From positions 36,885 through 100,884 of the forward strand of contig NZ_JAOVZT010000015.1 in assembly GCF_025716945.1 (NCBI RefSeq): DNA of 64,000 bases, in the 5' to 3' direction. Position 1 is the stretch's first letter. The number at the start of each line of letters is the position of its first letter. Below the pieces are notes generated by a model. It was not told the origin of the DNA, searched no databases, and worked only from the letters and a program-made list of their open reading frames with translations. Shown here piece by piece: positions 1 through 6,532 of the stretch. A program made the position numbers and the translations under genes. The DNA comes from Geodermatophilus sp. YIM 151500 (GTDB taxonomy: Bacteria > Actinomycetota > Actinomycetes > Mycobacteriales > Geodermatophilaceae).

Positions 1-830
1 GCCGGCTGTTCCAGGACCTCGAGCTCTCCTACCGCCCGCTCGAGCTGCGCACCCACATCGAGCAGGCGGCCACCGAGCGGCGCGTGCAGTGGATCCGCGG
101 CGTCGAGGTGCACCGGCTCGGCGCCGATCCCGTCGTGCTGGACGTCCAGGTCACCCCGCTCGCCGACGACACCGGTGAGCTGATCGGCACCAGCGTGGTC
201 TTCGAGGACGTCAGCCGCTACCGGTCGCTGCAGCGGGAACTCGAGTACGCCAACGAGCAGCTGGAGACCGCCTACGAGGAGCTCCAGTCGACCAACGAGG
301 AGCTCGAGACCACCAACGAGGAGCTGCAGTCGACGGTCGAGGAGCTGGAGACCACCAACGAGGAGCTCCAGTCCACCAACGAGGAACTCGAGACGATGAA
401 CGAGGAGCTGCAGTCGATGAACGACGCGCTGCACTCCGGCAACGACGACCTGCGCGAGCACACCAGCCAGGTCGCCGAACGCAACGACCTGCTGACCGCG
501 GTGCTGTCCAGCGTCCGGGCCGGCCTGGTGGTGCTGGACGGCGGTTACCGGGTGCTGACCTGGAACACCGCAGCCGCCGAGCTGTGGGGCGTGCGCGAGG
601 ACGAGGCCCTCGGCCGGCTGCTGGCCGACCTGGACATCGGGCTGCCGGTCGACCGGGTCAGCCCCGTGCTGCACGAGCTGACCGGGAGCGGCGCGCACCA
701 GGAGGTGACCGTGCCTGCGGTCAACCGACGCGGCAAGCGGATCCGCCTCCGGGTGACGGCCAGCCCGCTGCGCGACCCGGCCGGCCGGCAGACCGGCACG
801 GTTCTCCTCATGGACCCGCAGGCGGATTGA
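1..830 (+). CDS. CheB/CheR-type chemotaxis fusion with PAS domains, C-terminal part only
   Basis: The reading frame is already open at base 3, so this is the 3' end of a larger gene. The visible part has the end of one PAS domain, then a long coiled coil from about base 240 to 450 built on alternating TNEELET / TNEELQS units, then a second PAS domain with the usual WNTAAAELWG core. This coiled coil between PAS domains is typical of large CheB-CheR-PAS fusion proteins, which combine methylesterase and methyltransferase modules with sensory domains. The enzymatic modules would lie left of the window and cannot be confirmed. It converges on the ANTAR gene, with 7 bases between the stop codons. 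Confidence 0.8.
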   Translation, partial: RLFQDLELSYRPLELRTHIEQAATERRVQWIRGVEVHRLGADPVVLDVQVTPLADDTGELIGTSVVFEDVSRYRSLQRELEYANEQLETAYEELQSTNEELETTNEELQSTVEELETTNEELQSTNEELETMNEELQSMNDALHSGNDDLREHTSQVAERNDLLTAVLSSVRAGLVVLDGGYRVLTWNTAAAELWGVREDEALGRLLADLDIGLPVDRVSPVLHELTGSGAHQEVTVPAVNRRGKRIRLRVTASPLRDPAGRQTGTVLLMDPQAD

Positions 831-837
831 ACGCGGC

Positions 838-2214
838 TCACAGCTGCCGCAGGAGCGCGTCGGTCGCCTCGCCCCGGACCAGCAGGGCTGCGACGTCGCG
901 CAGCTTGACGTTGTGCCGGCTGGAGTAGGCGACGAGCCGGGCGAAGGCCGCGTCGGCGGTGCCGCCGTGGCGGGCCATGACCATGCCCTTGGCCTGGTCG
1001 ATGACCGCCCGTGACTCCAGCGCCCGGTTGAGGTGCCGGCTGAGTTCCTGCAGGGATCTCCGCTCCTCCACGGCCTCGAACACGGCGCCCACGGCGACGA
1101 CCACGAGTTCGCCGATGCGGACCGCATGCGCGGAGAAGACGTCCCGTCCGCGTGCGTAGACGTTGAGCACGCCCACGTGACGGTCCTGAACCGGGATGGG
1201 CAGCGCGAGGACGGACCGGACACCCGCCGTGTGCGGGTCCGCCCGCGCGAGACCGGGCCAGCGCGGATCCCCCGGCAGGTCGTCGCCGACGACGACGGAG
1301 CGCTGCTCGTAGGCATCGACGCACGGCCCCTCGCCGGCCTGCAGCTGCAGGCCGTCGAACTGCTGGGCGAGGGCGTCGTCGCTGGCCAGCCGTTCCGGCG
1401 CTCGGGGCGACCCGAGGGAGACCCCCGACGCGTCGGCGCCCGGGATCGCGGCCGTGACGACGGCGGCCAGGCGGCCGAGCAGCCGCTGCGGATCGCTGCT
1501 GTCGAGCGGTAGCAGGCACAAGCGGGCGAACGCGGTCGCGACCGCCTCCGCCTCCCCGACCGGCGGCTCGGGCGGCGAGGCCGCCGCGGGGGTCCGAGCG
1601 GTCGACGGAGGGCCCTCCGTCGTGACGCCATCGGGCCGCGCCGGCGCGGCCCGATCGGGGACGACGACCCACCGGACGCCGCCCTCCACGTGCATGCCGA
1701 CGAGCTCGACCGGCAGCGGCGCGCCGCGGCGCGGCGCCAGCGTGACCCGGACCCGCTCCTCGGCTGCCCCGTGCACGAGCCGGCGGAGCGAGGACCGCAG
1801 CGCGGTGCGCTCGTCGGGCCGGACGAAGACGGGGAGCGGCTTGCCCACCAGGTGCACCGGCCGGATGCCGATCAGGTCGCAGGCCGCCGCGTTGGCCTCC
1901 AGCACGCCGCCCTGCGCGTCGGTGACCAGCACCCCGACGGCGAGCAGATCCGTCAGCCGCTCCCGCCAGCCCCGCTCGGCGGCCTGCCGGGCGAGCAGCA
2001 CGTCGAGCTCGGCCCGCTGCGCCGTGATCTCCTCCTCGGCGACGCGCAGCTCCTCCTGCGCCACTTCCAGCTCGCCCAGGGCCGACAGCAGCTCGGCCGA
2101 CCGGCCGGGTCGGGTGCGCCCGGTCCCGACCGGGTCGACCTCGCCGGCGCCCGCCGCACCCGTCACCTGTCCACTTTCCCGCGTCGTGCGGTCGCGCGGG
2201 GTCGCGGGTGCCAC
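838..2214 (-). CDS. PAS-GAF-ANTAR transcription antitermination regulator
   Basis: A 458-residue protein with a GTG start. Domains in order are a short coiled coil (about 40-80), a PAS domain (about 83-190), a Pro/Ala-rich linker, a GAF domain (about 225-385) and a C-terminal ANTAR domain (about 397-455). The ANTAR part shows the typical core SRAVIDQAKGMVMAR and the A-F-L pattern after it. ANTAR domains bind paired RNA hairpins and prevent termination, so this is probably a cytoplasmic sensor that changes transcript elongation when a ligand or redox state is sensed. The ligand is unknown. No ANTAR-target hairpin pair was recognised nearby. Confidence 0.85.
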   Translation of the reverse strand: MAPATPRDRTTRESGQVTGAAGAGEVDPVGTGRTRPGRSAELLSALGELEVAQEELRVAEEEITAQRAELDVLLARQAAERGWRERLTDLLAVGVLVTDAQGGVLEANAAACDLIGIRPVHLVGKPLPVFVRPDERTALRSSLRRLVHGAAEERVRVTLAPRRGAPLPVELVGMHVEGGVRWVVVPDRAAPARPDGVTTEGPPSTARTPAAASPPEPPVGEAEAVATAFARLCLLPLDSSDPQRLLGRLAAVVTAAIPGADASGVSLGSPRAPERLASDDALAQQFDGLQLQAGEGPCVDAYEQRSVVVGDDLPGDPRWPGLARADPHTAGVRSVLALPIPVQDRHVGVLNVYARGRDVFSAHAVRIGELVVVAVGAVFEAVEERRSLQELSRHLNRALESRAVIDQAKGMVMARHGGTADAAFARLVAYSSRHNVKLRDVAALLVRGEATDALLRQL

Positions 2215-2269
2215 GGCACGGCCCCTCGGCCTCCTTGACCGCTCTGCGCAGTCGCGTCACCACTGGGTG

Positions 2270-2298
2270 TTGTGATTCGTCGGGGATGGGCCTACCGT
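2270..2298 (+). promoter_or_regulatory. Putative vegetative promoter of the STAS gene
   Basis: A TTGTGA -35-like hexamer (2270-2275), a 17-base spacer and TACCGT (2293-2298), which fits the actinobacterial TANNNT -10. It lies about 54 bases before the GTG of the STAS gene and is well placed for it. This is a pattern match only. Confidence 0.45.
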
Positions 2299-2351
2299 CA
2301 GGACCGGTTCCGTCGAAGCGACGGCGTGGACCAGCGAGCTGAGGAGAAGGT

Positions 2352-2912
2352 GTGCCCCCGCTCAACGTCGCCCTCGTCCCGGGCCCGGACCAGGTCGTCG
2401 TCCGGCTGACCGGTGAGGCGGACCTGTCCACCGCCGCGCTGCTCGCCGACGCCCTCGCCCAGGCCGCGGGCCTGGGCACATCGCGCGTCGTGGTCGACGT
2501 CGCCGCGGCCCGGTTCTGGGACTGCTCGGCACTGCACGTGCTCGCCGACTTCACGGCCGACCTCGCCCGTGCCGCACGGCGCTGCCGCATCGTCGGCGCC
2601 TCTGCGGCCACGCGGCGTCTCGTCGTGCTGGCCGACTTCTCCGCAGCGCTGGAGCTCGACGGCCCGGTGGACGCACCGGCGGTCGCCCCGCCGACCGAGC
2701 CGCACCGCTGCCCACCGCCGGTCGTCCCGACGGCGCCGCCCACGGCGGGCACGCCGCCTCCCCCAGCGGGACTCCTGCGGCCTTCGGCGGCCGGACGTCG
2801 CGACGAGCGCGGGCACCGCCGGTCGCGGGTGCCCGAGCACCCGGCGCCGGCCCGCCGCCGCACCCTCGGCTCCCACCGGGGCAGCGCGCTCTCCCTGCGT
2901 CGCTGGCGCTGA
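2352..2912 (+). CDS. STAS-domain protein (anti-sigma factor antagonist-like)
   Basis: 186 residues; the GTG start follows a strong purine-rich ribosome site (GAGGAGAAGG) at 2341-2350. Residues 1-100 form a STAS fold: VVVRLTGEADLSTAALL, then the strand VVVDVAAARFWDCSALHVL, where SpoIIAA-type proteins carry the regulatory Ser or Thr before the helix. Residues 105-186 are Pro/Arg-rich and probably disordered. STAS proteins bind anti-sigma kinases to release an alternative sigma factor. No kinase or sigma gene is adjacent, so the partner is unknown. The neighbouring PAS, EAL and ANTAR genes give a signalling context. Confidence 0.75.
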   Translation: MPPLNVALVPGPDQVVVRLTGEADLSTAALLADALAQAAGLGTSRVVVDVAAARFWDCSALHVLADFTADLARAARRCRIVGASAATRRLVVLADFSAALELDGPVDAPAVAPPTEPHRCPPPVVPTAPPTAGTPPPPAGLLRPSAAGRRDERGHRRSRVPEHPAPARRRTLGSHRGSALSLRRWR

Positions 2913-2989
2913 GCCGGCGCCGCTCCCCCGGTCGTCCGGGCCGGTGACCGGTCGCCGGGCCGGGTGGCAGCGCGACCGCCCTCGCCGGG

Positions 2990-3610
2990 ATGCCCCTGTG
3001 CCTGTTCGATGTCGCCATGGGTGGTGACCGGGGCCAGATCGTCGTCCTGCGGCACGGGCAGACCGAGTGGAGCCTCAGCGGCCAGCACACCGGCGTCACC
3101 GACCTGCCGCTGCTCCCGGAGGGCGAGGAGCAGGCGCGGGCGCTGGCCGCGGCACTCGCCGGGCACCGGTTCGTCGAGGTGCGCGTCTCCCCCCGGCAGC
3201 GGGCGGTGCGGACCGCCGAGCTGGCCGGCCTGCGGGTCACCGCGACCGACGAGGACCTCGTCGAGCTCGACTACGGCGGCTACGAGGGCCGGACGACGGC
3301 GGAGATCAGCGAGGAGCTCGGCCGCGAGTGGTCGATCTGGCGCGACGGCACCGTGCCCGGGCCGACGCCGGGCGAGACGTTGGCCGCCGCCGGGGGCCGG
3401 GTCGACCGGGTGCTCGACCGGGTGCGGGAGCGGCTGGACGACGGTGACGTCGCGCTGGTCGCGCACGGGCACGTGCTGCGGGTGCTCACCGCCCGCTGGC
3501 TCGGCCTGGAACCGGAGGCCGGGCGGCTGTTCGCCCTGCCGGCCGGCAGCTTCGGCGTCCTCGGGCACGAGCACGGTCGCCCCGTGCTCACCCGGTGGGG
3601 CCTGACCTGA
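2990..3610 (+). CDS. Histidine phosphatase family protein (phosphoglycerate mutase-like)
   Basis: 206 residues from the first ATG; an ATG at 3017 (MGGDRG) is an equally likely start and puts the catalytic motif nearer the N-terminus. It carries the RHGQTEWS motif with the phospho-accepting histidine, the LVELDYGGYEG stretch and the second histidine in ALVAHGHVLR. This matches the branch-1 histidine acid phosphatases (CobC/GpmB/SixA-like). The substrate cannot be told; actinobacterial members act on various small phosphoesters. It is convergent with the EAL gene, 17 bases apart. Confidence 0.85.
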   Translation: MPLCLFDVAMGGDRGQIVVLRHGQTEWSLSGQHTGVTDLPLLPEGEEQARALAAALAGHRFVEVRVSPRQRAVRTAELAGLRVTATDEDLVELDYGGYEGRTTAEISEELGREWSIWRDGTVPGPTPGETLAAAGGRVDRVLDRVRERLDDGDVALVAHGHVLRVLTARWLGLEPEAGRLFALPAGSFGVLGHEHGRPVLTRWGLT

Positions 3611-3627
3611 GCCGACTTCCGCCCGGG

Positions 3628-4740
3628 TCAGCTCGCGTGCGGGACGGCGGGTTGCCAGCGGACGTCGGGCTCCGCGACGGACGGCCCGGGACGGGCCGGG
3701 CGGCCGAACAGCCAGCCCTGACCGAGGTCCGCGCCGAGCTCGGCGACCTGCTCGGCCAGCTGCTCGGTCTCGATGCCCTCCGCGACGACCACCGCGCCGA
3801 GCTCGTGGGCCATGTCGGCCACCGCCTTCACCACGGTGCGGGCACCGTCGTGCGGCAGCTGCTGCACCAGTCCCTTGTCCAGCTTGACCACGTCGGGCCG
3901 GACGGCGGCCAGCAGCGTGAGGCTCGACCAGCCGGCGCCCACGTCGTCGAGTGCAACCCGCCAACCCAGCGAGCGGTAGTGCTCCAGCAGGGAGACGAGG
4001 TGCCCGCGGTCGGCGACGGCGTGCGACTCGACCACCTCGAAGACCAGCTGGTGCGGCGGGACGCCGGTGTCGTGCACGACCCGCTCGGTGCTGGCCAGGC
4101 AGACCTGCGGGCGGAAGATCGACGTGGGGTTGAAGTTGACGTAGAGGTCGTCGTCGCCCAGCCACGGGACCGCGCCGGCGATGGCCGACTCGCGGCCGAT
4201 GCGGTCCAAGCGGTCCAACCACCCGGCGGCCTCCGCGACGAAGAAGAGGTCGCCGCCGCCGACCTCCCGGCCGTCGACCACCCCCCGGAGCAGCGCCTCG
4301 TGGGCGACGACCCTGCGGTCGGCGAGCGAGACGATCGGCTGGTAGACCGACCAGAACTCGGCCTCGGCGAGCACGCCCACCTCGACGGTGATGCCGCGCC
4401 GGGCCAGCTCGACGGCGAAGGTCGGCGCCGTGAGCAACCGGGCGGTGAGCTCCGTGCCGTCGTCCGGTGGATCGGTGACCACCCGCAGCGCCTCGGTCTC
4501 GGCGGCGGTCAGGTCCCGGGCCAGCCGTTCGAAGAGCCGCTCGAGCCCGCGGCCGCCCCGGTCGTCGACGACGTCGAGCAGCGACGGGGCGGTGTACACG
4601 GTCAGGCCCAGGGCGTCGGCGGTCCGGGCGACCGCCGGGAGGACGTGACCGACGGAGGTGGCCAGCAGCGCCCGGGACGCCCGGCCGGGCACCTCCCAGT
4701 TGGACCGGCACCCGCAGGTGCCGCCGCAGATGGTTCCCAC
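3628..4740 (-). CDS. EAL-domain cyclic-di-GMP phosphodiesterase-like protein
   Basis: About 370 residues from the GTG at 4740; a GTG at 4758 is also possible. The N-terminus holds a cysteine cluster (CGGTCGC) followed by NWEVPGRA and a small unassigned domain to about residue 115. Residues 120-365 form the EAL domain: EALLRG, the NFNPTSI metal-ligand strand, FEVVESHAV, ALDDVGAGWSS with the DD pair, KLDKGLV, VVAEGIET and QGWLFGRPA. The main active-site residues are present, so it may hydrolyse cyclic di-GMP to pGpG. The cysteine cluster suggests a metal or redox-linked input, which is inference. It is divergent from the TetR gene. Confidence 0.82.
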   Translation of the reverse strand: MGTICGGTCGCRSNWEVPGRASRALLATSVGHVLPAVARTADALGLTVYTAPSLLDVVDDRGGRGLERLFERLARDLTAAETEALRVVTDPPDDGTELTARLLTAPTFAVELARRGITVEVGVLAEAEFWSVYQPIVSLADRRVVAHEALLRGVVDGREVGGGDLFFVAEAAGWLDRLDRIGRESAIAGAVPWLGDDDLYVNFNPTSIFRPQVCLASTERVVHDTGVPPHQLVFEVVESHAVADRGHLVSLLEHYRSLGWRVALDDVGAGWSSLTLLAAVRPDVVKLDKGLVQQLPHDGARTVVKAVADMAHELGAVVVAEGIETEQLAEQVAELGADLGQGWLFGRPARPGPSVAEPDVRWQPAVPHAS

Positions 4741-4852
4741 AGGCGCAGGATGACCCACGGTCGGGCGGCTGCGGAACAGGCGCGCGGCCGGGCCCGACGC
4801 CCGCTCGGGTGATGCCTCCGCGACCTGCGCGGATGATCCCACCAGGTCATCG

Positions 4853-4867
4853 CTTAAGTGTCTAAAG
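4853..4867. promoter_or_regulatory. Imperfect dyad upstream of the TetR gene (possible operator)
   Basis: CTTAAGTGTCTAAAG is an imperfect inverted repeat ending 9 bases before the ATG at 4876, in an otherwise GC-rich stretch. It overlaps a TAAAGT -10-like element. The position fits self-repression by the TetR protein, but no functional evidence is visible. Confidence 0.3.
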
Positions 4868-4875
4868 TCAGCGAC

Positions 4876-5496
4876 ATGAGCGCCGCCATGACCGAGACAC
4901 CCCGTCCCAGCCGGGGCGGTCGCCCACGCGACCCGAGTCGCGACAGCGTGATCCGGGCCGCGATCCTGCAACTGCTCGCGGAGGTCGGCTACGGCGCGCT
5001 GACGATGGACGCGGTCGCGGCCGAGGCGGGGGTCGGCAAGGCGACGATCTACCGCCGGTGGCGCACCAAGCAGGACCTCGTCGTCGACACCATCGCCGAG
5101 CTCAACCGCGCCGAGATCACACCGCCCGACACCGGCTCGCTGGAGGGCGACCTCCGGTCGATGCTGCGCTCCCTGGTGGGGGTCATCAGCGGGCCGGCCG
5201 GTGCGGCGACCCTGTCGCTGCTGTCGACCGTGCCGCACCACCCGGCGCTGGCGGAGGCCTTCCGCGCCGGGCCGATGGGCGTGTGGCGGCACGGCTTCGA
5301 CGAGGTCTGGGCGCGCGCGGAGCAGCGCGGCGAGGTGCGACCGGGTCTGTCCGGCTCGCTGACGGCGGAGGCGGCCAGCGCGCTGCTGGTGCAGCGCTGG
5401 CTGCTCACCGGCGAGCGGGTCGACGAGCTGTACGCCGACGAGGTGCTCGAGCAGGTGCTGCTGCCCCTCATCCGGGCCACCCACGCGCCGGGCTGA
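4876..5496 (+). CDS. TetR/AcrR family transcriptional regulator
   Basis: 206 residues from the ATG at 4876; the ATG at 4888 is an alternative, and an upstream in-frame GTG at 4858 lies in the probable operator. Residues 20-65 form the helix-turn-helix: IRAAILQLLAEVGYGALTMD, then AEAGVGKATIYRRWRTKQDLV, which is the classic recognition segment. The C-terminal ligand domain resembles the TetR_C_11 type (helix with HHPALAEAFRAG). The target is unknown; the gene is divergent from the EAL gene, so either that gene or itself could be controlled. Confidence 0.85.
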   Translation: MSAAMTETPRPSRGGRPRDPSRDSVIRAAILQLLAEVGYGALTMDAVAAEAGVGKATIYRRWRTKQDLVVDTIAELNRAEITPPDTGSLEGDLRSMLRSLVGVISGPAGAATLSLLSTVPHHPALAEAFRAGPMGVWRHGFDEVWARAEQRGEVRPGLSGSLTAEAASALLVQRWLLTGERVDELYADEVLEQVLLPLIRATHAPG

Positions 5497-5534
5497 CGCG
5501 GTCCGGCGCGGGAGAGGCCGCCGTCACCGGTCCG

Positions 5535-6029
5535 TCACCAGCCCCAGGTACCCGGCTCGCCCTTGAACGGGCCGACCACCTCGTCGGTGATCCACCCGCC
5601 GTAGAACTCGCCGGGCTGCGGTCGCGCCTGCTCGCCGTCGACCAGCGCCCGGTCCACCCGTCCCGGGTAGAAGGCGACGGCGCCGCGCAGCTGCTCGTAG
5701 CCGGGCGCAGGGTCTTCGTAGGACCACGCGACGGCGGGCAGTCGGCGTCCGTCGACGACGACGTCCCAGTAGGTCGCCTGCCCCTTCCACTCGCACCACG
5801 ACCCACCGCCGGCGCGCTCGAGCACGCCGTCGGCGACGTCGTCGCGGGGCACGTAGTAGACGGGCGGGTGGCTGGTCTCGCAGACGCGCACCGCGCGGTC
5901 GGTCGAGGCGACGACCCGGCCGGCGACCTCGACGACCACCCGCCGCGGCGTGACCTCCGCCGACGGCGGGCGGGGGTAGTCCCAGACGGACTCCTGACCG
6001 GGGCCTGCGGGATCGCGAGAGGGGTGCAC
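5535..6029 (-). CDS. DUF427 domain-containing protein
   Basis: 164 residues with a GTG start. The conserved DUF427 features are visible: a VWDYPRPP start, the VYYVPRDDV strand, the CEWKGQATYWDV core and WSYEDPAPGYEQLRGAVAFYPGRVD, with a C-terminal extension ending GEPGTWGW. DUF427 proteins are small soluble beta-rich proteins found widely in actinobacteria and fungi. No enzymatic role is established that I can name. It is followed on the same strand by a DUF3618 gene, 255 bases from start to stop, so the two may share a transcript. Confidence 0.8.
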   Translation of the reverse strand: MHPSRDPAGPGQESVWDYPRPPSAEVTPRRVVVEVAGRVVASTDRAVRVCETSHPPVYYVPRDDVADGVLERAGGGSWCEWKGQATYWDVVVDGRRLPAVAWSYEDPAPGYEQLRGAVAFYPGRVDRALVDGEQARPQPGEFYGGWITDEVVGPFKGEPGTWGW

Positions 6030-6048
6030 GCCGTCCAGTGTGCGCCGG

Positions 6049-6279
6049 TCAGCGGCTCCGGTGCCGGGCCTTCCGGACGGCGCCCACGGTCATGACCAGT
6101 CCGAGGACGCTGACCACGGCGATCCCGGCCGGCGACTGCAGGAACCGGAGCGCCGCCGCCTTGCCATCCCCCGCGAGCCGCTTCGGGCTGCCCCGGAAGG
6201 CGAGCGTGTCGAGCGTCGCGGCCAGCGACTCACGGGCGGCGTCGATCTCCAACTGGATCTCTCGAGGGTCGCGAGGCAC
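6049..6279 (-). CDS. Small DUF3618 membrane protein
   Basis: 76 residues from the GTG at 6279. It starts PRDPREIQLEIDAARESLAATLDTL, the amphipathic helix typical of DUF3618, then a short basic loop and one membrane segment (SPAGIAVVSVLGLVMTVGAV), ending in a basic tail. DUF3618 proteins are small envelope-associated proteins often encoded with holin-superfamily proteins; another member lies at 46387-47022. The gene is not part of that cluster here and sits between DUF427 and the tRNA. Confidence 0.75.
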   Translation of the reverse strand: MPRDPREIQLEIDAARESLAATLDTLAFRGSPKRLAGDGKAAALRFLQSPAGIAVVSVLGLVMTVGAVRKARHRSR

Positions 6280-6350
6280 GGCGACAGCCTGCCAGACGGC
6301 GCCGGATCCAGCGCATTCACGCCCTGACCGGCACCCGCCCGGGGGACTCC

Positions 6351-6356
6351 TAGACT
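6351..6356 (+). promoter_or_regulatory. Probable -10 element of the tRNA-Leu gene
   Basis: TAGACT matches TANNNT and lies 9 bases before the first base of the tRNA, the expected distance when transcription starts at or near the mature 5' end. No convincing -35 hexamer is visible. Confidence 0.4.
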
Positions 6357-6365
6357 CGGGCCGAC

Positions 6366-6446
6366 GCGGGAGTGGTGTAACGGCAGCCACGCCAGACTTA
6401 GGATCTGGTGCCTTCGGGCGTGGGGGTTCGACTCCCCCCTCCCGCA
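6366..6446 (+). tRNA. tRNA-Leu (anticodon UAG)
   Basis: The acceptor stem GCGGGAG pairs with CTCCCGC, followed by discriminator A; the CCA end is not encoded. The anticodon stem CCAGA/TCTGG encloses loop CTTAGGA with anticodon TAG, which reads CUA leucine codons. A class II variable arm (GCC-TTCG-GGC) and a TPsiC arm (GGGGGTTCGACTCCCCC) are present. The long variable arm together with the UAG anticodon supports leucine. Confidence 0.93.
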
Positions 6447-6532
6447 CCGTCGATCGCCGGTGGGAACCTCGGGCACGGACACCGGTGCGGTCGTCGCCGA
6501 GCGGGTCGCGGCCGATCCCGCTCCCGGCCCGG

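Noticed and set aside
272..484. Ser-rich frame antisense to the coiled coil
   Set aside because: It arises from reading the heptad repeats of the CheR/PAS protein backwards and has no ribosome site.
545..4711. Minus-strand open frame of 1388 residues
   Set aside because: It spans several real genes on both strands, its Arg/Gly/Ala-rich translation has no recognisable domain, and it is the codon shadow of the ANTAR and EAL genes.
4858..4875. Upstream GTG as TetR start
   Set aside because: It lies in the probable promoter/operator and adds residues not typical of TetR proteins; ATG at 4876 is better.
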